Source: Anaerovorax odorimutans
GTDB lineage: Bacteria > Bacillota > Clostridia > Peptostreptococcales > Anaerovoracaceae
Direction: 5' to 3'
Length of the DNA stretch: 64,000 nucleotides
Assembly: GCF_024459955.1 (NCBI RefSeq)
Contig: NZ_JANFXK010000004.1
Span: 124,001-188,000 of the forward strand
A model generated the notes under the pieces. That model was not told the origin of the DNA, made no database searches, and was given only the letters and a program-made list of their open reading frames with translations. Below are positions 1 to 7,323 of this stretch, piece after piece (positions within the stretch are counted from its first letter, which is position 1; the number at the start of each line of letters is the position of its first letter). A program made the translations under genes and the position numbers.

Positions 1-637
1 TGCGGTTGGCGTCTTCTCCTGAAAAAACGTCTCCATTGCCAATGACCGGTATGCTGACGCTTTCTTTCACCCTGCGTATCATATCCCAGTCCGCAGTACC
101 GCTATAATACTGCTCTCTGGTCCTGCCGTGAACAGCTACGGCAGATGCTCCCGCCGCCTCGATGGCCCTGGCGGTCTCCACTGCGTTGATGGAATCCTTA
201 TCCCAGCCAATGCGGATCTTGGCTGTTACCGGTTTGCCCGCTTCCGAGACAGCGGCTTTCACCAGATCATAGATCAGGTCAGGGTTTTTCAGCAGGGCTG
301 ACCCCTCGCCGTTTTTAACGACTTTGGGAACCGGACAGCCCATATTGATATCGAAGGCTGCGTTCCTGCGGTCCCGCAGACTTCTGGCCGCATGAGCAAT
401 AATCTCCGGCTCGCTTCCAAAGAGCTGGAAAGCGATGGGTTCTTCACCGGGAAAGATTTTCAACAGCCTCTCCGTATTTTTATCCCTGTACCAGAGTCCC
501 TTGGCGCTGACCATTTCCGAATACAGAAAAGCGGCCCCCTGTTCCTTCGCCAGACTTCTGGTCGGTCCGTCGGTGATTCCCGCAAGAGGGGCCAATACAA
601 AAGGATTGTCCAGCTCAATGTTTCCGATCTTCATCAT
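1..637 (-). CDS. dusB: tRNA-dihydrouridine synthase, 3' part outside window
   Basis: This is the N-terminal ~210 residues of a Dus-family flavoenzyme, which reduces uridine to dihydrouridine in the D-loop of tRNAs. Visible landmarks are the start [19 protein letters not shown], the catalytic-cysteine segment [19 protein letters not shown], the FMN/tRNA-site segment KIRIGWD, and [11 protein letters not shown]. The gene runs off the window at base 1. Its start ATG overlaps the coaX stop (ATGATG overlapping TGA), so the two are probably translated together; a second ATG three bases on is equally possible. coaX and dusB also lie close together in Bacillus. The family is certain; the dusB subtype is likely from this context. 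Confidence 0.9.
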   Translation of the reverse strand, partial: MMKIGNIELDNPFVLAPLAGITDGPTRSLAKEQGAAFLYSEMVSAKGLWYRDKNTERLLKIFPGEEPIAFQLFGSEPEIIAHAARSLRDRRNAAFDINMGCPVPKVVKNGEGSALLKNPDLIYDLVKAAVSEAGKPVTAKIRIGWDKDSINAVETARAIEAAGASAVAVHGRTREQYYSGTADWDMIRRVKESVSIPVIGNGDVFSGEDANR

Positions 638-1425
638 TTCTGCCTTTTGTTCTTCCTATGGATGATTTCCAGGCCTTCAAGGGTCAGCAGCTTGTCCACA
701 TGGTCGATACAGTCGATTCCGCTGTCGATGAGGGTAGCCAGACCTCCGGTAGCGATGACCTTTACCGGTTCTTCCGATTCGCTGTAATCCTGCAGTTCTT
801 TTTTCATTTTTTTCACGATATAGTCAACCGTTCCCATATGGCCGTAAACCAGCCCCGACTGCATACTGTGGATGGTATTTCTGCAGATCACGTTTCCCGG
901 CTCCTCCAGCTCTACCTTGGGCAGCTTGGCTGTTTTTTCGAAGAGGGCTTCGGAAGAAATTTTCAGTCCCGGCGCAATGGTTCCGCCGATGTATTCCGCC
1001 TTTTCAGAAACCGCACAGAAGGTTGTGGCAGTTCCGAAATCAATGATGATCAGCGGGCCGCCGTACTTGGCATGGGCTGCCACGGCGTTTACGATCCGGT
1101 CGGCCCCCACCTGCTTTGGATTATCGTATTTTACCACCAGGCCGGTCTTGATCCCCGGTCCAATGACGATTGCTCTTTTGTTGAAGTATTTCATGGACAG
1201 GTGCTGCAGCGTGAACAGTACGGAAGGTACTACCGTGGAAATAATCACATCTTCTACTTCCTTTACGTCCAGTCCTTCATACTGAAACAGCTGGTTGATT
1301 ACCATTCCATATTCGTCGGCGCTCTTATTGTTGTCTGTCTCCAGTCTCCAGTTTTGGATCAGCTCTCCTTCTTTAAAAACGCCAAGTACAATATTCGTAT
1401 TCCCTACGTCAAATGCTAGTAGCAT
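634..1425 (-). CDS. coaX: Type III pantothenate kinase
   Basis: Catalyses the first step of coenzyme A synthesis, phosphorylation of pantothenate. The 263-residue length is normal for CoaX. The ASKHA-fold signatures are present: phosphate loop DVGNTN at residues 6-11, GADR at 107-110 and DFGTATTF at 129-136. This family lacks the P-loop of type I/II kinases and usually needs a monovalent cation (family knowledge). A purine-rich ribosome site (GGAGAAAGAAG) precedes the ATG. It overlaps dusB downstream and is separated from the decarboxylase genes upstream by a hairpin terminator. Confidence 0.97.
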   Translation of the reverse strand: MLLAFDVGNTNIVLGVFKEGELIQNWRLETDNNKSADEYGMVINQLFQYEGLDVKEVEDVIISTVVPSVLFTLQHLSMKYFNKRAIVIGPGIKTGLVVKYDNPKQVGADRIVNAVAAHAKYGGPLIIIDFGTATTFCAVSEKAEYIGGTIAPGLKISSEALFEKTAKLPKVELEEPGNVICRNTIHSMQSGLVYGHMGTVDYIVKKMKKELQDYSESEEPVKVIATGGLATLIDSGIDCIDHVDKLLTLEGLEIIHRKNKRQK

Positions 1426-1521
1426 GGTTCTTCTTTCTCCTTTGCTCTGCCTTTTTTGAATTCTGCAAGCTATTATACTCTAATATGCGGGCTATGTCGA
1501 GCTTATTTCCGCCCAACAATG

Positions 1522-1554
1522 AAAACTGGCGGGTGAAGATGCCCCGCCAGTTTT
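1522..1554 (-). terminator. Rho-independent terminator after decarboxylase genes
   Basis: A perfect 12-bp stem (arms 1522-1533 and 1543-1554) with a 9-nt loop, and T residues at the arm end in both directions. It lies 20 bp past the stop of the biotin carrier gene and before coaX, so it most likely ends the minus-strand decarboxylase transcript. Confidence 0.8.
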
Positions 1555-1573
1555 CCATCATAATTACATTTAC

Positions 1574-1942
1574 TTATTTTAAAGTAACCAGAACGTCTCC
1601 GGCATTTACGGAAGCGCCCTTGGTTGCAGGTACGGTATCTACGGTTCCTGCAGCCGGTGCCATGATTTCGTTCTCCATCTTCATAGCTTCCAGAATAATC
1701 AGCACATCGCCGGCGTTTACGGCCTGGCCCGGTGTAACTTTAACTTCCAGAACAGTTCCCGGCATTGGAGCGCTTATTGTTTCAGCGCCTGCTGCTGCCG
1801 CAGGTGCGGGAGCCGGTGCTGCTTTTGGAGCTGCTGCCGGGGCAGGAGCTGCCGCAGGAGCCGCAGGAGCTGCTGCTCCGCCTACTTCTTCAACTTCTAC
1901 TGCATAAGCAGTGCCATTTACAGTAATGTTATATTTTTTCAT
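1574..1942 (-). CDS. Biotin carboxyl carrier protein (decarboxylase gamma subunit)
   Basis: A 122-residue biotinyl protein that would carry CO2 between the carboxyltransferase and a membrane decarboxylase subunit. Residues 1-20 form a short N-terminal segment, residues 22-52 an Ala/Pro-rich flexible linker, and residues 55-122 the biotinyl (lipoyl-like) domain. The biotin attachment motif is EAMKMEN, with the modified lysine at residue 88. Linker plus domain match MmdC/GcdC-type gamma subunits better than the longer AccB of fatty acid synthesis. It follows the delta subunit by 37 bp and is last in the operon. Because no membrane beta subunit is in the window, methylmalonyl-CoA versus another acyl-CoA substrate is inferred only from the alpha subunit. 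Confidence 0.92.
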   Translation of the reverse strand: MKKYNITVNGTAYAVEVEEVGGAAAPAAPAAAPAPAAAPKAAPAPAPAAAAGAETISAPMPGTVLEVKVTPGQAVNAGDVLIILEAMKMENEIMAPAAGTVDTVPATKGASVNAGDVLVTLK

Positions 1943-1979
1943 TTTCGTTTACTCTTCCTTTCCTGATAAATCCTACACT

Positions 1980-2399
1980 TTAAAACTTTCTGCTGTCAAT
2001 ACAGTCGGCACGGCCAGCATCGCTCCATGCTGTCGTTTCGCCTGACATTCTGCGAATTTTCCGAACTATGAAGTTGTTGGAGCCCCCTTGAAATGCGGCT
2101 ATTGCTGCAGTGATGACTGCGATCAGGCTGTCATCGGCAGCTGCGTTTACTGTTGTTGCTGTTGCTGCCGGGGCTGCTGAGGGCGCGGCGGCGGCATCCG
2201 CCTTCTGCGGCGCCGTGTCTCCCTTCTTCGGACGATATGTAAACTTCGTCATTATCGCGATACATCCCCATAAGAGGATCAGTACGATAAAGGTGATTCC
2301 CATACCCATCAGGGTGGTGATTCCTGCACCCGCCAGTTTTTCACTCATTGACAGGCTGTGCATCATCTCGGGATTTGCGAATTGTTCCATTAAACTCAT
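1980..2399 (-). CDS. OadG-family decarboxylase delta subunit
   Basis: A 139-residue single-pass membrane protein. A hydrophobic helix at about residues 25-50 is followed by a Lys-rich segment (YRPKKG), an Ala/Pro/Thr-rich linker, and a conserved C-terminal helix with AVITAAIAAF, FIVRKIRR and WSDAGRADCI. This is the arrangement of OadG/MmdD small subunits, which hold the sodium-translocating decarboxylase complex together at the membrane. It lies 11 bp after the alpha subunit and 37 bp before the biotin carrier. The family assignment is secure; which decarboxylase it serves is not shown directly. Confidence 0.85.
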   Translation of the reverse strand: MSLMEQFANPEMMHSLSMSEKLAGAGITTLMGMGITFIVLILLWGCIAIMTKFTYRPKKGDTAPQKADAAAAPSAAPAATATTVNAAADDSLIAVITAAIAAFQGGSNNFIVRKIRRMSGETTAWSDAGRADCIDSRKF

Positions 2400-2410
2400 A
2401 GTGCCACCTC

Positions 2411-3952
2411 CTACAGCGGAATGTTACCGTGCTTCTTAGCAGGTAAGGATTCTCTCTTTGTGCTCAGCATATCCAGAGCACTGATGATTCTCTGTCTTGC
2501 TGTAGCCGGTTCGATGATGTCGTCTACATAACCCATCTCTGCGGCTCTGTACGGATTGTTGAATCTATCTTCATATTCTGCGATCTTTTCCTGTCTCTTG
2601 GCTTCCGGATCATCGGCTGCTTTGATGTCTTTCTTGAATACGATGTTAGCTGCTCCGGCTGCTCCCATTACGGCGATCTGCGCGGAAGGCCATGCCATAA
2701 CGATGTCAGCGCCCAGTTCCTTGTTGCACATTCCTATGTAAGCGCCGCCGTAGGCCTTTCTCAGAATCATTGTAATCTTAGGAACCGTTGCTTCGCAGTA
2801 AGCGTACAGCATCTTGGCTCCGTGGCGGATGATTCCGCCGTATTCCTGGTCGGCTCCAGGCAGGAATCCCGGTACGTCTTCCAGCGTCAGAAGCGGAATA
2901 TTGAACGCGTCACATCTTCTGATGAACCTTGCGGCCTTATCGGAAGCATTGATGTCCAGGCAGCCGGCTCCGAACTTCGGCTGGCTGGCAATAACGCCCA
3001 CTGTCGCCCCGTCCATTCTGATATAGCAGGTAATGATATTTTTCGCGTAGTGCGGCATAACATCGAAGAATTTGCCATCGTCTGCGATCTTTGTGATGAC
3101 ATCGTACATGTCATACGCTTTATTTGGATTATCTGGAATGATATCGTTCAGTTCTGGAATCATTCTGTTAGGATCATCGTTGGTCGCGTAAATCGGCGCT
3201 GTCTCCAGATTGTTGGAAGGCATGTAGCTGAGAAGCTCTCTTACCTGCATCAGTGTATCTGTGTCATCCTTGCCTATAAAGTGAGCAACTCCGCTGACTG
3301 TGTTGTGTGTCATAGCGCCGCCCAGCTGCTCTGCGGAAATATCTTCACCCGTAACCGTTTTGATTACTTCCGGTCCGGTTATGAACATCTGGCTTGTTTT
3401 GTCTACCATGAAAATAAAGTCTGTAATGGCTGGTGAGTAAACAGCTCCGCCCGCGCAAGGTCCCATGATAACGGAAATCTGCGGAATTACTCCCGAAGAG
3501 ATCGTATTGTTATGGAAAATCTTTCCAAATCCGGAAAGTGCGTTAACGCCTTCCTGAATTCTCGCTCCGCCGGAGTCATTTAAGCCAACGATCGGCGCTC
3601 CCATTTTCAGAGCCATTCCCTGGACCTTTACGATCTTCTCTGCGTGGTATTCACCCAGAGATCCTCCAAGTACTGTAAAGTCCTGCGCATAAGCAAATAC
3701 AAGTCTGCCGTCCACTGTACCATAACCAGTAACAACGCCATCCCCAGGAGCCTTCGTGTCAGCCATGTCGAAATTGGTGCATCTGTGAGAAACAAACACA
3801 TCGTTTTCTACAAAGCTTCCTTCGTCAAAGAGAACGTTCAGTCTCTCTCTTGCGGTCAGCTTGCCTTTTTTGTGCTGCGCATCGATCCTTTTTTGTCCTC
3901 CGCCCTGAGCTATCTTTTCTTTCAATTGGCGAAGTTCTTCAAGCTTGTTCAT
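2411..3952 (-). CDS. mmdA: Acyl-CoA carboxyltransferase, probable methylmalonyl-CoA decarboxylase alpha subunit
   Basis: A 513-residue crotonase-fold carboxyltransferase that moves a carboxyl group between an acyl-CoA and biotin. The two CoA/biotin halves carry GGSLGEYHAEKI, GLNDSGGARIQEG and, in the second half, PGFLPGADQEYGGIIRHGAK and GGAYIGM. The length and the C-terminal NIPL fit MmdA/propionyl-CoA carboxylase beta, not the ~590-residue glutaconyl-CoA GcdA. Following delta and gamma subunits argue for a sodium-pumping decarboxylase rather than an ATP-dependent carboxylase. An AGGAGG site precedes the ATG. The beta membrane subunit, normally part of such operons, is absent here, and no biotin carboxylase is seen. 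Confidence 0.85.
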   Translation of the reverse strand: MNKLEELRQLKEKIAQGGGQKRIDAQHKKGKLTARERLNVLFDEGSFVENDVFVSHRCTNFDMADTKAPGDGVVTGYGTVDGRLVFAYAQDFTVLGGSLGEYHAEKIVKVQGMALKMGAPIVGLNDSGGARIQEGVNALSGFGKIFHNNTISSGVIPQISVIMGPCAGGAVYSPAITDFIFMVDKTSQMFITGPEVIKTVTGEDISAEQLGGAMTHNTVSGVAHFIGKDDTDTLMQVRELLSYMPSNNLETAPIYATNDDPNRMIPELNDIIPDNPNKAYDMYDVITKIADDGKFFDVMPHYAKNIITCYIRMDGATVGVIASQPKFGAGCLDINASDKAARFIRRCDAFNIPLLTLEDVPGFLPGADQEYGGIIRHGAKMLYAYCEATVPKITMILRKAYGGAYIGMCNKELGADIVMAWPSAQIAVMGAAGAANIVFKKDIKAADDPEAKRQEKIAEYEDRFNNPYRAAEMGYVDDIIEPATARQRIISALDMLSTKRESLPAKKHGNIPL

Positions 3953-4020
3953 ATATATTTCCTCCTTAAGTATTTTGGATGTTTTGTGAAATATTTATCA
4001 GTGCATGGTACACCAACCTC

Positions 4021-4049
4021 ACTATAACGTACTTCAAGCCCTTTTGCAA
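4021..4049 (-). promoter_or_regulatory. Predicted sigma-A promoter of decarboxylase operon
   Basis: On the minus strand, TTGCAA (4044-4049) and TATAGT (4021-4026) are separated by exactly 17 bp, about 70 bp ahead of the alpha-subunit ATG. The spacing is ideal and the hexamers are moderate matches. No transcript data support it. Confidence 0.5.
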
Positions 4050-4182
4050 CCAAATTTCCGTTGTATACATTATTCTTCCAGCTGGTCTTTACAAGGGAAA
4101 CAGCCGTTTTTACCGGGCTTCCGAAGATATAGTATAACCAGCGTGTTTCTACTAACACTATCTAGTAAAAGGAGGTGGTAAA

Positions 4183-4359
4183 ATGGATCTTGGCGATATG
4201 ACTTCAAAGGATCTGGGCAAACTGACTTCGGCAGGCCTTGTCAGCATGGGCAAAAAGGTTCTTGAAGAACAGGAAAGCGATGTCCCCGGAGCTTTAAAAA
4301 ATCAAAATCTGGGCCACAATTCGAAAAAAGAAGGTCTGGGCCCCAACACAAAGCGATAA
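4183..4359 (+). CDS. Small basic protein of unknown function, 58 residues
   Basis: A short ORF on the plus strand with a near-perfect ribosome site (AAAGGAGGTGGTAAA then ATG) and a strong terminator 20 bp after the stop, so it is very likely expressed. The N-terminal part is a charged helix (MDLGDMTSKDLGKL). The C-terminal part is polar and basic and ends HNSKKEGLGPNTKR. No cysteine, signal peptide or membrane segment is seen. I cannot name the family. Small size and basic, Asn/Lys-rich tail recall small spore proteins, but that is only a resemblance. It is divergent from the decarboxylase operon. Confidence 0.7.
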   Translation: MDLGDMTSKDLGKLTSAGLVSMGKKVLEEQESDVPGALKNQNLGHNSKKEGLGPNTKR

Positions 4360-4378
4360 GTGAAAACAAAAGACAGAG

Positions 4379-4403
4379 CGGATCAATTGCTGATCCGTTT
4401 TTT
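4379..4403 (+). terminator. Rho-independent terminator of the 58-residue ORF
   Basis: Stem CGGATCA/TGATCCG (4379-4385 and 4391-4397), 5-nt loop, then six T residues at 4398-4403. Orientation and distance fit the small plus-strand gene just upstream. Confidence 0.88.
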
Positions 4404-4493
4404 CTTTCTTCTCACAGCGGTCCCGCCTGTGGCACTGTCGGCGCAGGCCAGACATAAGGCCTTGATGCGAGCCACTCACCAAAAAGAGCAGTT

Positions 4494-4655
4494 CCGGTAA
4501 CTATTCCTAATTTTCGCGGAAAGTTACGCATTTTTCAACGATCCCGCAGCCTTCAGAACGGCCGGAAGCACAAATTTTCATTTTTTGCGATCTCGAACGC
4601 CCGCAAACCCACATCTTTGCGTAACTTTTCCTGATTTTTTTGAAAAGTTACCGCA
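4494..4655 (+). repeat. Repeat A, copy 1 (two-hairpin intergenic element)
   Basis: About 162 bp, one of five copies in the window. Each end is itself a hairpin: the left starts GGTAACT and closes AAAGTTACGCA; the right starts TGCGTAACTTTT and closes AAAAGTTACC. The two ends are inverted copies of each other, so the element also has ~35-bp terminal inverted repeats. The interior carries conserved CAACGATC, a G/C-rich block and CCCGCAAACCCACA. There is no ORF worth calling. Sequence upstream (CTCACCAAAAA) is also shared with copy 2. Confidence 0.85.
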
Positions 4656-4760
4656 GCCCGCTAGCGGGGCCGGAATGAGTCTCTTGGGGCTGGTGCCGCA
4701 CGAACCCGACCATTGGGGACTCGCAAACCCTGCCATTGGGGTGGGGACTCGCAATTTTAA

Positions 4761-4952
4761 CAATATGCACATTTGCTCAACAACGGATTTATTTCGGCTT
4801 TGTTGTTGATGTATTTCCAAGCTTTACGGTCTCCACTCCTGCGAAAATCCGCATATTGATCAAATTTCTCTGCCCGTATACGCCGTATCCTTGCAAAAAG
4901 TTCAACAAAAGTCTGGTTTCTGGCTGCCTGTTGATAAAAATTGCAATTTGCC
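4761..4952 (+). repeat. Repeat B, copy 1 (nested inverted repeat)
   Basis: About 190 bp, one of four copies. It begins CAATATGCACATTTGCTCAA and ends near TTGATAAAAATTGCAATTTG; these ends are imperfect inverted repeats. Inside lie GTTGTTGATGTATTTCCAAG, GCATATTGATCAAATTT and CCTTGCAAAAAGTTCAACAA, which can pair with one another. It lies about 100 bp after a repeat A copy. No plausible coding sequence is present. Confidence 0.8.
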
Positions 4953-5005
4953 TTTTGGGGGGCAGTTTTCATACAGACCGATTCTCAAGAACGGAGCCCA
5001 GTAGT

Positions 5006-5096
5006 GAGCTCCAGCAGCGAATTCCGGCAATGAGCTCCAGCAGCGGATTTCAACATCGAGTTCCAGCAACGAATTTCAACAGCGAGTCTCAACATC
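5006..5096. repeat. Degenerate 13-bp tandem repeat, seven units
   Basis: Seven consecutive 13-bp units, for example GAGCTCCAGCAGC (5006-5018 and again 5032-5044), GAGTTCCAGCAAC (5058-5070) and GAATTTCAACAGC (5071-5083). Two variant types alternate in part of the array. It lies between repeat B copy 1 and unassigned DNA. No frame across it looks coding. Confidence 0.75.
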
Positions 5097-5455
5097 CAGA
5101 TCTCCTCAGCACGCCATCAGAGCCCAAATGTCAATAGGCGCACAGCAGCAGCACAATTTTGATACTTTCACAGCGTTTTGGGTCAATGGAAGTCACTGAA
5201 TATCAATGACACGTATTCTATTGCGCTGTTTTGATACTTTCGCCTGGATTTTACCGCATTCTTTCCTGAAAGTATCATTTCGCCTCGATATAATTCTATA
5301 TTTTGATATTCACCCTCAGTTTTCGGTAGCAATCCAAGCAGAACTATCATTTTTTTAGTTTTTTCGGAGCCGGCTTGATATTTACTTATTTCCAATACCC
5401 AATGGCCGGGCATAAAGCATGATGCCCACAACTTTTGAGACCAATTAACATACGC
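5097..5455. other. Intergenic DNA without recognised gene
   Basis: About 360 bp with no gene I can support. It contains the phrase GATACTTTC twice (near 5160 and 5231) and its inverse GAAAGTATC near 5270, suggesting a decayed structured element. An open frame on the minus strand spans most of it, but its composition looks non-coding. Confidence 0.5.
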
Positions 5456-5498
5456 AAAAGGAGCGAGATCCTGCCCACATTGCATCCCACTCCTTTTT
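5456..5498 (-). terminator. Hairpin, possible terminator downstream of glyA
   Basis: Arms 5456-5469 and 5484-5497 pair over 14 bp. Two mismatches on the plus strand become G-U pairs in minus-strand RNA, so the minus strand is the likely transcript. It lies about 210 bp past the glyA stop, beyond repeat A copy 2. Confidence 0.5.
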
Positions 5499-5535
5499 AT
5501 CGTTTGGCTGAGAATCGCTCACCAAAAACGCAGGT

Positions 5536-5697
5536 CCGGTAACTTTTCCTATTTTTTTCGAAAAGTTACGCATTTTTCAACGATCCTGCGGCCTTCCGAA
5601 CGGCTGATAGCACAAATTGTCGTTTTTCACGATTTCGAACACCCGCAAACCCACATCTTTGCGTAACTTTTCCTGATTTTTTCGAAAAGTTACCGCG
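5536..5697 (+). repeat. Repeat A, copy 2
   Basis: The best-preserved copy: both end hairpins are intact, with CGAAAAGTTACGCA at the left and TGCGTAACTTTTC to CGAAAAGTTACC at the right. It lies 14 bp from the glyA stop codon, in the 3' untranslated region of that gene. Same orientation as copy 1, about 1 kb away. Confidence 0.88.
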
Positions 5698-5710
5698 GCC
5701 CGCAAATATA

Positions 5711-6961
5711 CTATTTCTGAATCGTATGCAGCGGATACTTTTCGCAAAGCTCCTTTACGATTGCTTTTGCCTGTTCCATGGCCTGTGGATCGTCAGGGTT
5801 GTCCAAAACAAGGGCCATAGCCTCTACGGTTTTGGCAACATCCTCTTCCTTGAAACCTCTGCTGGTCATGGCAGGGGTTCCCAGTCTCAGGCCGCTGGTA
5901 ACGAAGGGGCTCTGCGGGTCGTTGGGAACAGAGTTCTTGTTGGTAGTAATATTGGCTTCGTCCAGCAGGTTTTCCGCCCGCTTTCCGGTCAGATTTTTAT
6001 TGACCAGGTTCACCAGAACCAGATGGTTGTCCGTTCCGCCGGAAACCAGGTTAAATCCTTTTTCAATCAGTGCTTTGGCCAGCGCCTGGGCATTGTCGAT
6101 CACCTGCTGCTGGTATACTTTGAATTCAGGTTCAGCCGCTTCCTTAAAGCATACGGCTTTTGCTGCGATAATGTGCATCAGAGGGCCTCCCTGGGTTCCC
6201 GGGAAGATTGCCTTATCGATGGCTTTCGCATATTTTTCTTTGCACAGGATCAGTCCGCCCCTCGGACCGCGCAGGGTCTTGTGGGTCGTGCTGGTAACGA
6301 TATCCGCGTATTCCATCGGATTTGGATGATGCCCCGTTGCCACCAGACCGGCGATATGCGCCATATCCACCATCAGGATAGCGCCCACTTCATCGGCGAT
6401 CTCCCTGAACTTATCGGTTTCAATAGTTCTCGGATAGGCCGATGCTCCCGCTACAATAAGTTTTGGTTTATGTTTCAGAGCCAGCTCTCTTACATTATCA
6501 AAGTCTATTTTCTCCGTTTCCGGGTTCAGTCCATACGCCACAAAGTTATAAGATTTTCCTGAAATATTGACCGGGGAACCGTGGGACAAGTGTCCGCCGT
6601 TGGAAAGATCCATGCCCAGAACGGTATCTCCATATTCCAGCACCGCCTGATATACGGCTGTGTTGGCATTGGCGCCGCAGTGAGGCTGCACGTTGGCATG
6701 ATCGGCTCCAAAGAGCGCTTTTGCCCGTTCAATGGCCATCGCTTCCACTTCGTCTACGAATTCGCAGCCGCCGTAATAACGTTTTCCCGGATAGCCTTCT
6801 GCGTATTTATTTGTCAGGGCACTGCCCGCCGCTTCCATGATCTCGTAATTTACAAAGTTTTCCGATGCGATCATCTCAATCTTCGTTTCCTGCCTGCCGA
6901 TCTCGCGTTTGATAGCTGCGCTGATCTCCGGATCAGCCTTGTCCAAGTAATTAAAATACAT
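5711..6961 (-). CDS. glyA: Serine hydroxymethyltransferase
   Basis: PLP enzyme that interconverts serine and glycine with transfer of a one-carbon unit to tetrahydrofolate, feeding purine and methionine synthesis. 416 residues, typical for bacterial GlyA. Visible are the substrate loop [13 protein letters not shown] (residues 53-65), HGSPVN, the VDMAHIAGL strand with the PLP-contacting Asp (199) and His (202), and the PLP lysine K228 in [14 protein letters not shown]. An AAGGAG site precedes the ATG. Its neighbours are repeat elements on both sides, so it is probably a single-gene unit. It supplies formyl-folate precursors for the two transformylation steps encoded further along. Confidence 0.97.
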   Translation of the reverse strand: MYFNYLDKADPEISAAIKREIGRQETKIEMIASENFVNYEIMEAAGSALTNKYAEGYPGKRYYGGCEFVDEVEAMAIERAKALFGADHANVQPHCGANANTAVYQAVLEYGDTVLGMDLSNGGHLSHGSPVNISGKSYNFVAYGLNPETEKIDFDNVRELALKHKPKLIVAGASAYPRTIETDKFREIADEVGAILMVDMAHIAGLVATGHHPNPMEYADIVTSTTHKTLRGPRGGLILCKEKYAKAIDKAIFPGTQGGPLMHIIAAKAVCFKEAAEPEFKVYQQQVIDNAQALAKALIEKGFNLVSGGTDNHLVLVNLVNKNLTGKRAENLLDEANITTNKNSVPNDPQSPFVTSGLRLGTPAMTSRGFKEEDVAKTVEAMALVLDNPDDPQAMEQAKAIVKELCEKYPLHTIQK

Positions 6962-7070
6962 TCTGTGTTCTCCTTTTTATACAATATAAGATGCGCGCCA
7001 TACCGCGCTTTCTTCGCTATTCTGTACTTTACGGCAGCGCCGTACAAGTCGGGGGCGAAGCCCTTTTTAT

Positions 7071-7260
7071 CAATATACATATTTATTCAACACCGGAGTC
7101 ATTTTAGCTTTGTTGTTGATGTATTTCCAAGGTTTGCGGCCTCTGTTCCTGTTCAAAGCCGCATATTGATCAAAATTTTATGCGCTCGCACAGTGTATCC
7201 TTGAAAAAAACTCAACAAGAACCTGATTTACCCCGGGGTGTTGATGAAAATCGCGATTTA
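7071..7260 (+). repeat. Repeat B, copy 2
   Basis: Starts CAATATACATATTTATTCAA and ends near GTTGATGAAAATCGCGATTT. The internal blocks GTTGTTGATGTATTTCCAAG, GCATATTGATCAAA and CCTTGAAAAAAACTCAACAA are well conserved with copies 1 and 3. It fills the ~360 bp between glyA and the PucR-type regulator; no gene is seen there. No repeat A copy is adjacent. Confidence 0.8.
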
Positions 7261-7323
7261 TCTTTTGGGCCGGTTTTCGTATGAGCCAATTCCCACAGCA
7301 AAGCCGATCCAAAATAAAACAGC

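Noticed and set aside
658-1419. Long plus-strand open frames opposite coaX and many other minus-strand genes
   Set aside because: They are antisense shadows of clearly conserved proteins, with no ribosome sites and no family resemblance.
4578-4972. Several short open frames on both strands
   Set aside because: They lie inside repeats A and B and are not conserved in frame between copies.
5183-5485. A 100-codon open frame on the minus strand with a GGAG upstream
   Set aside because: The GGAG is part of a terminator-like hairpin, spacing to the ATG is poor, the composition is unlike the neighbouring proteins, and the region contains repeated GATACTTTC phrases.
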